Assembly: GCA_017472865.1 (NCBI GenBank)
Contig: JAFUNV010000084.1
Coordinates: forward strand, 1-36,154
Source of the DNA: Ruminiclostridium sp.
Lineage (GTDB): Bacteria; Bacillota; Clostridia; Oscillospirales; Ruminococcaceae
Direction of reading: 5' to 3'
DNA length: 36,154 nucleotides
Within the stretch, counting starts at the first letter, position 1; each line of letters begins with the position of its first letter. A program made the translations under genes and the position numbers. The notes under the pieces are model-generated. The model worked only from the letters and a program-made list of their open reading frames with translations. It searched no databases and was not told where the DNA came from. This document shows, piece after piece, positions 7,651 to 15,220 of the stretch.

Positions 7651-10297
7651 TTACACTGTAAAATCTGCAAAGTCTCCAGCCATTTTCAGTTTTTATAACG
7701 GGGATAGTGTAGGTTGCGTAAACTTCGTCTGAGGGTTCGGAAGCCAATCCGTCATGAACCATGCGGTAGGCGGTATAGACAAGCTCGGCGTAATTTTCCG
7801 TCTGACTGCCGATAGTATATGTGATATCGCCTACGTCTATATTTGTGCCGCGCGCACCTTCAAGAGCATACACATTGTTGCCGTCCTGAACCATAGGCGG
7901 CACGCTGTCCGTAAACATGGACAGAAGAATTTCATTCACGTTGTCAAAGGTGTAGCCGAGGTATTCTTCAAGCTCGTCATACTCGCAGAGATAGCCGTAT
8001 TCCATACCGTTGTAGTTGTAGGTTATTTCCCAGTCCACAGGCGGCATGCTCACTTTAAGGTCAATCCATATTCTGTCTGCGTTCTTGTTAAGGGTTTCAA
8101 CCATTCGCTCCAGAGAATCGGGGCGGTAGTCGATAACCTCGCCGTTTATTTCACCCTTAAATCCCTTTCTGTCATTGTCCATTACGAAGGTGCCTTCGTC
8201 AAACTGTCGGAAGGAATCACCTGTAAAGGGTATGTAAGTGTGGGCAAAATAATAATTCCTGTCATCAAGGGTTACGGTTATTATTTTGTACTCGCCGATT
8301 TCGTCTACGGTAAGCTTTGTGCTTTCACCGTTGTAATCTATTTTTGTATCAATGCAGTTCATGAGGCAGGAATAGGAATAAGCGGTGGGTATTATTTTCG
8401 GCCAGAGATTTTCTTCCTTGCCGCGGTAGATTAAGCCCACATACGTATTGACAGTATCGCCGTAGGGCTTTTCAAAGACAAAGTAAAAAATATCGTCAGC
8501 GAGGACAGGCGGCGAGACGCTTACGCTGTCATTTATCCAGCTCCACTCAACACCGTTGAAATAATAATACTCGCCGTATTCGCCGCCTGAGGCGGGATAT
8601 AATTTACGATGTGCGAAGTAATATCCGTCTGAGGTGGGGTAGTAATCTACTTCAATATTTCCGCCCTCATTATAGATTAAATCACCCGCAAAGGAGAAGT
8701 TTTCTTCGATTTGTTCAAGAGAAGGGTCAAATTCATGAACCTCAGTAAGTTCCCATTTGCCGTCAGTTTTTTCAGCAATAAGGGTAAGATAGTGGAAGGG
8801 TGGCAGGTTGTTATTGATTATTGAATAATTTTCAAGTGCTGTATCATAGGGCAGAAATCTCATGGAAAATTTAATTTTACTATCGGTGCGGCTTATAAGA
8901 TTAAATAAACCGTATCCATATATTAAATCATCTGAGTAATATCGCCAGTCATTTCCGCTGCTGTCAGTAATCTTTCCGGATGTCATTATTAAATAGTATG
9001 GATAAAAGCCCGTAAGCTCTTCCAGCTTGTTTATTCCGTAAGAGGAAAGTGTACCGCGGTTTAGTTCATATTCCTCTGTGCCGTAGAAGTCCTGCTCGGC
9101 GGCGCGCTCATATACGCAGTAATACTGATTTTTATAGGGAGCAGGGATAGTTCCGCCACCGTATACGTACAGGTGGTTCTTGTCTTCCTTCGGAACATAG
9201 TAAACAGATACCTCGCCGCCGCTTACGTTTCTCATATACCAGCCATCATCGGTTTCGGCAAAAAGTCCGCCTATATCATGGAGTTGGTGGTTTTTGTCGG
9301 TATAATATGAGAAATAAATATCGTTTCCGCCTCTGAACGCTGATTCCCAGCAGCCGTAGAATACATCCTCGAAAATTTTGCTGTCGAAAGTGAATTCTGT
9401 ATTCTCGGATTCAATAATACGGGTCATGTTCACATCCATCGGGAACAGCACCGTCTGTGACACGGTACGGTTTTCAAAATCTACCGTATAGGAAATCTGT
9501 TTTTCGTTTTTATTGTCAGTGAGACGGAAAGCGTCCGAATTTCCTTTGTCGTACGTGAAGGTACTGCTGTCGGTACGGGCAACGAAGGGTTCGGCAATAT
9601 CTGTCCGTGAGAAGGCTTTGATAACATATCCTGTCTGACACTCATAAAGCCGATGTTCAAAATCTACACCGCTGCCATCGGCATCAGGTACAGGTACGCT
9701 TAGGCTTATGGCAGTACCGCTTTTGAAGCGGCGCAGTTCTATATCGGGGGTAAGCTCGCCTAAAGGCTCGGCTTTAATACCCGTATCATAGGTTGTAAGT
9801 GTTTCGCCGCTTTCGATATCCATAGCGTACAAAAGAATTTTACCACTATCCTTATAATGAACCATGTGTATACCGAAGGTGCTGCAGTCTATATAGTCGT
9901 AATTGCAGTTATCCTCGTCTATTTCAAGGGGCGGGTAGGTGTCCCATACCTCTTCACCTATGTCCTCAGGGATAACCGTTGTGGTTTCTATGGGCGTTGT
10001 GGTAGGAGAAGACGCAGTTGTATCGGAGCTCAGAGGATTTTCGGACAATGGTTCCACATTTCTGAGGAACACCGAGCCGCCTATAATCACTGCAAGGGCT
10101 GCCGCAGAGGAAAAGGCAATTCTCACAGCACGTTTAATTCCTGCGTGCTTATCCTCGGCAGGCTTTTCTACTATTATTTCTGTCAGTGTGACTTCCTTGC
10201 CCGAGTGTTTTACGATAGTTTCGGCGGTTTCACCTATGTACTTGTCATCGATATTCTCAACCGCTTCATTCCACATATTTTTCATTCTGTCATTCAA
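7646..10297 (-). CDS. very large membrane-anchored ectodomain protein, predicted anti-sigma partner
   Basis: An 883-residue single-pass protein. The short cytoplasmic N-terminus contains WNEAVENIDDKYIGETAE. Its pattern W(N/D)E..E..D.KYI.ETAE recurs at the same place in the paralogue at 15217, so it is the best candidate for sigma binding. A membrane helix (about 58-78) and a Thr/Pro-rich linker follow. The rest, about 770 residues, is an exported aromatic-rich region of many short beta-strand-like stretches, possibly a propeller or repeated sandwich fold, with no catalytic motif recognised. The start is TTG at 10297 overlapping the sigma stop as TTGA, with AAAGGGG (10307-10313) a few bases upstream on this strand. 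Function as a sensor is inferred from coupling to the ECF gene. Confidence 0.75.
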   Translation of the reverse strand: MNDRMKNMWNEAVENIDDKYIGETAETIVKHSGKEVTLTEIIVEKPAEDKHAGIKRAVRIAFSSAAALAVIIGGSVFLRNVEPLSENPLSSDTTASSPTTTPIETTTVIPEDIGEEVWDTYPPLEIDEDNCNYDYIDCSTFGIHMVHYKDSGKILLYAMDIESGETLTTYDTGIKAEPLGELTPDIELRRFKSGTAISLSVPVPDADGSGVDFEHRLYECQTGYVIKAFSRTDIAEPFVARTDSSTFTYDKGNSDAFRLTDNKNEKQISYTVDFENRTVSQTVLFPMDVNMTRIIESENTEFTFDSKIFEDVFYGCWESAFRGGNDIYFSYYTDKNHQLHDIGGLFAETDDGWYMRNVSGGEVSVYYVPKEDKNHLYVYGGGTIPAPYKNQYYCVYERAAEQDFYGTEEYELNRGTLSSYGINKLEELTGFYPYYLIMTSGKITDSSGNDWRYYSDDLIYGYGLFNLISRTDSKIKFSMRFLPYDTALENYSIINNNLPPFHYLTLIAEKTDGKWELTEVHEFDPSLEQIEENFSFAGDLIYNEGGNIEVDYYPTSDGYYFAHRKLYPASGGEYGEYYYFNGVEWSWINDSVSVSPPVLADDIFYFVFEKPYGDTVNTYVGLIYRGKEENLWPKIIPTAYSYSCLMNCIDTKIDYNGESTKLTVDEIGEYKIITVTLDDRNYYFAHTYIPFTGDSFRQFDEGTFVMDNDRKGFKGEINGEVIDYRPDSLERMVETLNKNADRIWIDLKVSMPPVDWEITYNYNGMEYGYLCEYDELEEYLGYTFDNVNEILLSMFTDSVPPMVQDGNNVYALEGARGTNIDVGDITYTIGSQTENYAELVYTAYRMVHDGLASEPSDEVYATYTIPVIKTENGWRLCRFYSVK

Positions 10298-10839
10298 ACC
10301 TCAACACCCCTTTCCGAAAGATATTTTCTCAGTTCGTTTCTTGTGCGCATAAGTCTCGACCTTACGGCTGTTTCGCTCATATCGAAATTTGAAGCAATAT
10401 CGCTTACCGACATATTCAGGTAATATCGGGCAATGAAGATTTCGCGGTTTCTGCGCTTTGTTCCTCCCAGGAAAGAGTTGAGAAAACCTGAAATCTGTAT
10501 GCTGTCATATTCCTGTTCTATGCTTCTGTCTGATGGAATAATTTCGTCCAGCTCCTCATACTGCTCATCGTAGCCGCGCTTGCTGATTTTACCGAAAGCG
10601 GTAAGGGCAGTGTTGCGGACAACTCTGCACAGATAACCGCAGAAGGATTCGGGATTTTTCGGCGGAATGGCGTTCCACAGCTTCAGATATGAAGTGCTTA
10701 CACATTCCTCCGCGTCCTCACAGCTGTAAAGAATTGCTGTGGCTATTTTCATGCAGAGGTTATTATATTTGCGCTTTGTTTCGGAGATTGCCTGTTCCGA
10801 GCGCGAAAAGAACAGCTCGATTATTTTCTTATCGTCCAT
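10294..10839 (-). CDS. ECF RNA polymerase sigma factor, paralogue of the one at 14678
   Basis: A 181-residue ECF sigma factor starting MDDKKIIELFFSRSE. Region 2 is near residues 10-60 (YSCEDAEECVSTSYLKLWNAIPPKNPESFCGYL), region 2.4 is VVRNTALTAF, and region 4 is REIFIARYYLNMSVSDIASNFDMSETAVRSRLMRTRNELRKYL (about 135-177). It ends LSERGVEV exactly like its paralogue. The last codons plus the ribosome site of the next gene (10298-10332) are identical to 15182-15216 over 35 bases, so the two modules arose by duplication. Its stop overlaps the ectodomain gene start by 4 bases. It is probably autoregulated through the element at 10861-10892. Confidence 0.93.
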   Translation of the reverse strand: MDDKKIIELFFSRSEQAISETKRKYNNLCMKIATAILYSCEDAEECVSTSYLKLWNAIPPKNPESFCGYLCRVVRNTALTAFGKISKRGYDEQYEELDEIIPSDRSIEQEYDSIQISGFLNSFLGGTKRRNREIFIARYYLNMSVSDIASNFDMSETAVRSRLMRTRNELRKYLSERGVEV

Positions 10840-10860
10840 TGAAATTTCCTCCTCTCAATT

Positions 10861-10892
10861 ATAATAACACCTGTTTCATGAAAAATGTGGCA
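10861..10892 (-). promoter_or_regulatory. candidate ECF-type promoter of the third sigma gene
   Basis: Reading the minus strand, TGCCAC (10892-10887) lies 16 bases before GTGTTATTAT (10870-10861). It aligns with TGCAAC-15-GTGTTTTAT before the paralogous sigma gene at 14610-14639, including a T-rich then A-rich spacer. Shared only by the paralogous pair, it is a good candidate for autoregulation. Confidence 0.5.
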
Positions 10893-10910
10893 TATTTTTA
10901 AAAATATTTT

Positions 10911-10948
10911 AAAAAGCCAAAAACCGCCTGTGTTGGTACAGACGGTTT
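10911..10948 (-). terminator. intrinsic terminator after the TIR protein gene
   Basis: On the minus strand AAACCGTCTGT (10948-10938) pairs with ACAGGCGGTTT (10931-10921) with one G-T pair, followed by TTGGCTTTTT. It separates the TIR gene from the downstream ECF operon. Confidence 0.8.
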
Positions 10949-10954
10949 ATGTAA

Positions 10955-12772
10955 TTATTTTAACTGCGAGAGAGCGCTGTTCAGCTTTGTAATCCTTGTG
11001 TTGATGTCGTTTACAACCTTGCGGTTTGTTTTGACCTCGCGACTCTGATTTACTTTATCTCTTATAAGGTTTATGATGGAAGCAACCGCGCCGAAAATAC
11101 CGACAGTGAAGTAATTTATAAGAGAAGCGCCTATGAGCTTTCCTAAGCCATCCCAATGGAAGAGACGCATAATACTTGCTATACCGCCTACACCTGCTAT
11201 TCCGAGACCGATGAATAGGTTGCCCATTGCTGTATCCTTCGCCATAGTTCTGACAGCTTCTGTATATTCATTATAGCTTACAAGCATCATAACAGCGCCC
11301 ACGATAATAACGGCCAGCCAGAAGATTGAAGGGAACATTCTGAAAATGTTCTTGCTTTTGCGCAGAGCCTTTTTAGCGTCCTTCAGGTCCTTTTCTTCAT
11401 TTGCGAGGTCGTGATTTATGACTTTTCTGCGGCATTCGGTGAGCTGCGCCTTTGAATCTTCCCAGTCGGGGATTGTGTCAAACAGATTCATGGCTTTTCT
11501 GACTTCGTCCATGTCGTTTGACTTTGCAAGTCCCATAGCTACTTCGTATACACGATACTTACGGGAAATTTCCGCCTTTTCAAAGTGCGGGCGCATTTCT
11601 TTTTTGAGCTTATCATCTGCATATTCCATGAACTTGCGGTAGTTGGGGTTATCCCTGATTTCACGGTAGCAGTTGCCGATGTCCTCAACCTTTGAAATTC
11701 CCAGCTGCGCCATAAGATTTGTGAGGTAAGCGGGTGCGTATCTCGGATTTATGTCGAGCACCTTTTCGCTGTATTCCTTGGCGTTCTGCCATTCTCTGTC
11801 CTTTAAGAAATCCTCTGCGCGCATAACGAGAGACTCAACGGTAGCGCCGCCCGTGTTAACAATCGCTGCGCCCGACATGGGGTTGATAATTTTTCCGATA
11901 TTTCTTACAAGATCTTGCATAAAGCCCATTTTGGACATATCCTGTGCCTGGATATTCTTGAACTCACGAGGCAGGTCGTATGCGTCCATGTCGCAGTAGC
12001 AGGGAACAAGTACCTTTTCCTTATCCTTCTTCATGAATTTAAGGAAGCGGCCCCATTCGTTCTTTACCCATCTTGCTTCAAAATGCTCGTTCTGCGTACC
12101 TACAACCAGCATAACTTTAGCGGTAGTGAGGGCAGAGAAGATGTAGGGTTCGTATTCCTGTCCCAGCTTATCTTCAAGGGTTATGCGGGCAAAGAAAACC
12201 TTGTAGCTCTTGGCTGTGAGAGCGTCGTAGATATCCTGGGCAAGCACGCTGTCCTTTGTGCGCTGACCATCTTCTGCGGTTTCCTTATAGCAGATAAAAA
12301 TATCATAAGGGTCTTCTCGGGCGGCAATTTCAAGTATGCCCTGCTGTATTCTGTCAATTTCCTTTGCTTCCTCGCGATACATCTTACGCATGTCGCTGTC
12401 GGCATTTTCGCAGGCAATTTCAAAATTGCTGTCGTCCAGAATACTTTCAAAGGAGGAACGATGGCAGGTGGGCACCTTAAAGCCTGTTGACGGGTCATCT
12501 ACGTATTCTATACCATACTTGCAAAGACACAGACCCCAGTAAGCCTCAGGCTCTTCGGGGAATTTAGACACGATTTCTTCATAGCGGCGTTCAGCTCTGT
12601 CAAATTCGCCGTCCATTCTTGCTTTGTTCGCCTGGTTGAAAAGACGGGTCTTTTCATCATCGTCAGCTGCAGGAACAGTCTGCGAGGTGTCACAGTAAGC
12701 GCATTTTACAATTCGTGTATTTTCTTCAATATCAAGATTGCCTCCGCAGGCCTTACATTTAAAAACAGCCAT
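10955..12772 (-). CDS. zinc-ribbon/TIR/TPR membrane protein
   Basis: A 605-residue multidomain protein. Start ATG 12772 follows GGAGG at 6 bases; the frame is open farther upstream but runs through the promoter. Domains in order: zinc ribbon with C6, C9, C24 and C27; a helical TPR-like repeat (about 40-90); a TIR domain (about 155-290); a second helical repeat region (about 310-460); three hydrophobic segments (about 480-500, 515-535 and 545-570); and a short basic helical tail. TIR marks are YDIFICYKET, VFFARITLEDKLGQEYEPYIFSAL, and ARWVKNEW. E208 in EYEPY aligns with the catalytic glutamate of NAD-cleaving TIR domains such as SARM1, so NADase or related activity is possible but unproven. 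It could act in cell signalling or phage defence. It has its own consensus promoter and terminator. Confidence 0.9.
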   Translation of the reverse strand: MAVFKCKACGGNLDIEENTRIVKCAYCDTSQTVPAADDDEKTRLFNQANKARMDGEFDRAERRYEEIVSKFPEEPEAYWGLCLCKYGIEYVDDPSTGFKVPTCHRSSFESILDDSNFEIACENADSDMRKMYREEAKEIDRIQQGILEIAAREDPYDIFICYKETAEDGQRTKDSVLAQDIYDALTAKSYKVFFARITLEDKLGQEYEPYIFSALTTAKVMLVVGTQNEHFEARWVKNEWGRFLKFMKKDKEKVLVPCYCDMDAYDLPREFKNIQAQDMSKMGFMQDLVRNIGKIINPMSGAAIVNTGGATVESLVMRAEDFLKDREWQNAKEYSEKVLDINPRYAPAYLTNLMAQLGISKVEDIGNCYREIRDNPNYRKFMEYADDKLKKEMRPHFEKAEISRKYRVYEVAMGLAKSNDMDEVRKAMNLFDTIPDWEDSKAQLTECRRKVINHDLANEEKDLKDAKKALRKSKNIFRMFPSIFWLAVIIVGAVMMLVSYNEYTEAVRTMAKDTAMGNLFIGLGIAGVGGIASIMRLFHWDGLGKLIGASLINYFTVGIFGAVASIINLIRDKVNQSREVKTNRKVVNDINTRITKLNSALSQLK

Positions 12773-12814
12773 AATTTTCCTCCTGTATTTCACATAAATA
12801 TCACAATTATACAC

Positions 12815-12843
12815 ATTATACACTATTTGTCGGATTATGTCAA
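12815..12843 (-). promoter_or_regulatory. perfect-consensus sigma-A promoter of the TIR gene
   Basis: On the minus strand TTGACA (12843-12838), a 17-base spacer and TATAAT (12820-12815) match the consensus at all 12 positions. A second TATAAT lies at 12811-12806. It begins 17 bases after the stop of the choloylglycine-hydrolase family gene. This predicts strong, constitutive transcription unless a repressor acts. Confidence 0.85.
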
Positions 12844-12859
12844 TCAAAGAAGAAAAATA

Positions 12860-13807
12860 TTACAGTGGAAAAGCGCGGAAATTATTCTCCTGTGGAAGCT
12901 TAAAGGATATAATCTTGCTTCCGCCTGACGTTTCGGGAGTAAGACTTACTGAAAAGATACTGCCGCTGTGACAGGTTTTGAAATAATATCTCTGTTCTTT
13001 GATATCCATACAGCAGGAATAGGTGGTGAAGTGATATTTTCCGTCAGGAGTTATGACTGCGCCGCGTGGAACGGCGAGATTATCAAGAATGTGAAAGAAA
13101 TCCGAAACCGTGGTTTCGCTTTCGGGAGTATTTTTCAAAAGAAAATCCGCCCGTGCAAATCTTGAGGGGGAGGAAAAGTCTCCGGGAAGACCTACCGCCC
13201 CAAGGCCCAGGCTGTATGCGTTTTCGGGGTTAAAATCTGTTTTAAGGTGTGAATATTTGGTGAGATTCTGAAGCTGAGCGGGGAAAGGAGGATTATTGGT
13301 CAACACGTCGGTCGGGTTGTCGTAAATTTTCATTCCTTTTTCGGTACATTCCAGTACAAGTGAGGAGCTGCTGTCTGAAATCATCCAGTGCAGAGGAGAA
13401 ACTGACAGGTTTTCGTTGAACGGAATATTGATGATTTCCGTTTCAGTCATAAGGGTGCGGGCTTCGGTAAGATTTCTGCACTTTCCAAGCACCCACGGAA
13501 TAAGCTCGTATGGTGCAATGCCTGTTTTCCCTGTTGAACTGCTTTCGGTGTAACGGGCATTGTGTGGGAATTTCAGTGCTGCCATGCATAGCCCGTTTTC
13601 GTTTATCCCCTCTGCGTAAAGAGGGTATCCCTCGGCTTCTGCCGCCATGCCGATTATGGCATAATGCTTACCCAGAGGCTCGGTCTTCTTGAATGTCAGC
13701 GGAAAATTCCGCGGCGTAATAATAACCTGCTCCCCGAAGGAATAGTCGATATCCATATTCCGTCCGAACAGAAAACAGTTTTTTCTCATAGCAATACAAG
13801 TACACAT
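12860..13807 (-). CDS. choloylglycine hydrolase family (linear amide C-N hydrolase) protein
   Basis: A 315-residue Ntn-type amidase of the bile salt hydrolase/penicillin V acylase family. The protein starts MCTCIAM; removal of Met would expose Cys2 as nucleophile and N-terminal base. Other family residues visible are R16 and D19 in GRNMD, the NENGLCMAALKFPHNA block (about 69-84), the LTNNPPF segment with the oxyanion-type Asn (171-172), and the arginine in SSPSRFARA (about 217). No signal peptide is seen, so it is cytoplasmic. Substrates in the family include conjugated bile acids, penicillin V and acyl-homoserine lactones; motifs alone do not decide. GGAGG lies 7 bases before the start. No terminator is seen before the TIR promoter, so some readthrough into the TIR gene is possible. 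Confidence 0.88.
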   Translation of the reverse strand: MCTCIAMRKNCFLFGRNMDIDYSFGEQVIITPRNFPLTFKKTEPLGKHYAIIGMAAEAEGYPLYAEGINENGLCMAALKFPHNARYTESSSTGKTGIAPYELIPWVLGKCRNLTEARTLMTETEIINIPFNENLSVSPLHWMISDSSSSLVLECTEKGMKIYDNPTDVLTNNPPFPAQLQNLTKYSHLKTDFNPENAYSLGLGAVGLPGDFSSPSRFARADFLLKNTPESETTVSDFFHILDNLAVPRGAVITPDGKYHFTTYSCCMDIKEQRYYFKTCHSGSIFSVSLTPETSGGSKIISFKLPQENNFRAFPL

Positions 13808-13858
13808 ATCAATACCTCCATGCTGTTATTTTAAACTGCACAAAGCAGATTATGCCTG

Positions 13859-13887
13859 TTGAAAAAAATAAGCGCAGGTGATATACT
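13859..13887 (+). promoter_or_regulatory. sigma-A type promoter of sfsA
   Basis: TTGAAA (13859-13864) and TATACT (13882-13887) are spaced 17 bases apart, ending 21 bases before the sfsA start. The start codon follows an AGGAGG ribosome site. Confidence 0.65.
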
Positions 13888-13908
13888 AATGAAAAAAGGA
13901 GGATTATT

Positions 13909-14604
13909 ATGAAATACAAGAAGATTATAGAGGGAATTTTTCTGGAACGCCCCAATAGATTTATAGCAAAAGTTCAGATAAACGGAAGTGTTGAAACTGT
14001 TCATGTTAAAAATACGGGACGATGCAAGGAGCTGCTTGTAAAAGGGTGTCGTATTTATCTTGAAGAATCCGATAACCCTGACAGGAAAACAAAATACGAC
14101 CTTATAGCCGTTGAAAAGAAACGCGGCGATGAAACACTTCTCATAAATATGGATTCGCAGATACCCAATGCCTGTGCGGCAGAGTGGCTTAAAGAGAGCG
14201 GATTGTTTTCGGAAAATGCAGTTATCCGCCGTGAGGTGAAGTATGGAAATTCACGCTTTGATATTTATGTTGAGGACGGAGCAGTTCGTGCTTTTGTAGA
14301 GGTTAAAGGCGTCACCCTTGAAAAGGAGGGCGTTGTTCTTTTCCCCGACGCGCCCACTGAACGCGGCGTAAAACACATAAGAGAGCTTGCTGAGTGCCTT
14401 AAGGAAGGATACAGAGCGTACATTTTGTTTGTTATACAGATGAAGGGTGTCGCGGTTTTCAGACCCAACGCAGAAACTCATGCCGAGTTTGCCGCCGCGC
14501 TCAGAGAAGCGGAAAAAGCAGGAGTGAAAATATTAGCGGTTGACTGTAAGGTAACTCCTGACTCGATTGTGATTGACGAATATATAAAAACAGAAATTGA
14601 ATAA
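13909..14604 (+). CDS. sfsA: SfsA family protein (sugar fermentation stimulation protein homologue)
   Basis: A 231-residue SfsA family member. Recognised by FLERPNRFIAKVQINGSVETVHVKNTGRC at the start (OB-fold part), the central DSQIPNACAAEWL, and RFDIYVEDGAVRAFVEVKGVTLEKEGVVLFPDAPTERGVKHIREL, whose D...E.K arrangement resembles the PD-(D/E)xK nuclease core. E. coli SfsA was found as a multicopy stimulator of maltose metabolism and binds DNA; its biochemical activity remains poorly defined. Length and motifs are full for the family. It lies between two signalling modules with its own promoter; no clear terminator separates it from the sigma gene 73 bases downstream, so readthrough is possible. 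Confidence 0.92.
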   Translation: MKYKKIIEGIFLERPNRFIAKVQINGSVETVHVKNTGRCKELLVKGCRIYLEESDNPDRKTKYDLIAVEKKRGDETLLINMDSQIPNACAAEWLKESGLFSENAVIRREVKYGNSRFDIYVEDGAVRAFVEVKGVTLEKEGVVLFPDAPTERGVKHIRELAECLKEGYRAYILFVIQMKGVAVFRPNAETHAEFAAALREAEKAGVKILAVDCKVTPDSIVIDEYIKTEIE

Positions 14605-14609
14605 AAATA

Positions 14610-14639
14610 TGCAACCTTTTCCGAAAAACGGTGTTTTAT
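14610..14639 (+). promoter_or_regulatory. candidate ECF-type promoter of the fourth sigma gene
   Basis: TGCAAC (14610-14615) lies 15 bases before GTGTTTTAT (14631-14639). It aligns with the minus-strand element before the paralogous sigma gene (10892-10861), and the conserved spacing and T-rich/A-rich spacer argue for a shared promoter rather than chance. Confidence 0.5.
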
Positions 14640-14677
14640 GATACAAAGATGATTTTGAACGAGAGGAATGATGAAAT

Positions 14678-15220
14678 CTGGAGGATAATAAAATAATTGA
14701 GCTGTTCTTCGACCGTTCGGAAGCGGCAATTGCCGAAACAGGCGCGAAATACGGCAGGCTCTGCAGAAAGATATCCTTTGCCGTTCTCGGAAATGAAGAG
14801 GATACCGAGGAATGTATCAACAGTGCTTACCAGAAGCTGTGGGATACTATCCCGCCGAAAAATCCCGAATCATTTTGCGGGTATCTGTGCAAGGTCGTGC
14901 GCAACACTGCACTTAATATCGCACGTGCCGCTAAGCGCAGGGGAAACGACTGCCGAGAGGAATTGTCTGAAATACTGCACGAGAAAAATACGGTAGAACG
15001 GGTATATGACAGCAGGGAAACCGCGCGGCTTATAAACAGCTTTCTTGCCGATACAAGCAAAAAGAACCGTCAGATTTTTACCGCAAGATACTATTTCGGA
15101 ATGTCGGTTAAGAGCGTTGCGGAAAGCTTCGGTATGTCGGAGACGGCTGTGAAGTCACGGCTTTCAAGAATCAGGTCGGAGCTGAGAAAATATCTTTCGG
15201 AAAGGGGTGTTGAGGTGTGA
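14678..15220 (+). CDS. ECF RNA polymerase sigma factor with non-standard start
   Basis: The frame encodes a full ECF sigma factor (180 residues from CTG 14678). Region 2: NEEDTEECINSAYQKLWDTIPPKNPESFCGYL. Region 2.4: VVRNTALNIARAAKRR. Region 4: RQIFTARYYFGMSVKSVAESFGMSETAVKSRLSRIRSELRKYL, ending LSERGVEV. It is a close paralogue of the minus-strand sigma factor at 10294. The odd point is the start: an in-frame TGA lies at 14672-14674 and no ATG, GTG or TTG occurs in frame before GTG 14897, which would remove region 2. The codon aligning with the paralogue's ATG is CTG 14678 (LEDNKIIELFF against MDDKKIIELFF). AGAGGA lies about 10 bases upstream. ATG codons at 14668 and 14671 are in another frame and stop within a few codons. 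Either a CTG start or a one-base frameshift is implied. Confidence 0.85.
   Translation: MEDNKIIELFFDRSEAAIAETGAKYGRLCRKISFAVLGNEEDTEECINSAYQKLWDTIPPKNPESFCGYLCKVVRNTALNIARAAKRRGNDCREELSEILHEKNTVERVYDSRETARLINSFLADTSKKNRQIFTARYYFGMSVKSVAESFGMSETAVKSRLSRIRSELRKYLSERGVEV

Noticed and set aside
7649..7663. Palindrome TTTTACA-C-TGTAAAA at the end of the ectodomain gene
   Set aside because: It encodes the last codons of that gene (ending VK) next to a clear terminator and is not near any promoter.
7754..8434. 226-residue open frame opposite the ectodomain gene
   Set aside because: No ribosome site or domain; it is antisense to a long real gene with coherent composition.
11915..12490. Long open frame on the plus strand across the TIR gene
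   Set aside because: No ribosome site, no recognisable domain, and the opposite frame encodes a clear zinc-ribbon/TIR protein; it is a shadow.
14897..15220. GTG at 14897 as start of a short 107-residue sigma factor
   Set aside because: It would remove region 2, while the same frame upstream matches the paralogue continuously back to codon 14678.
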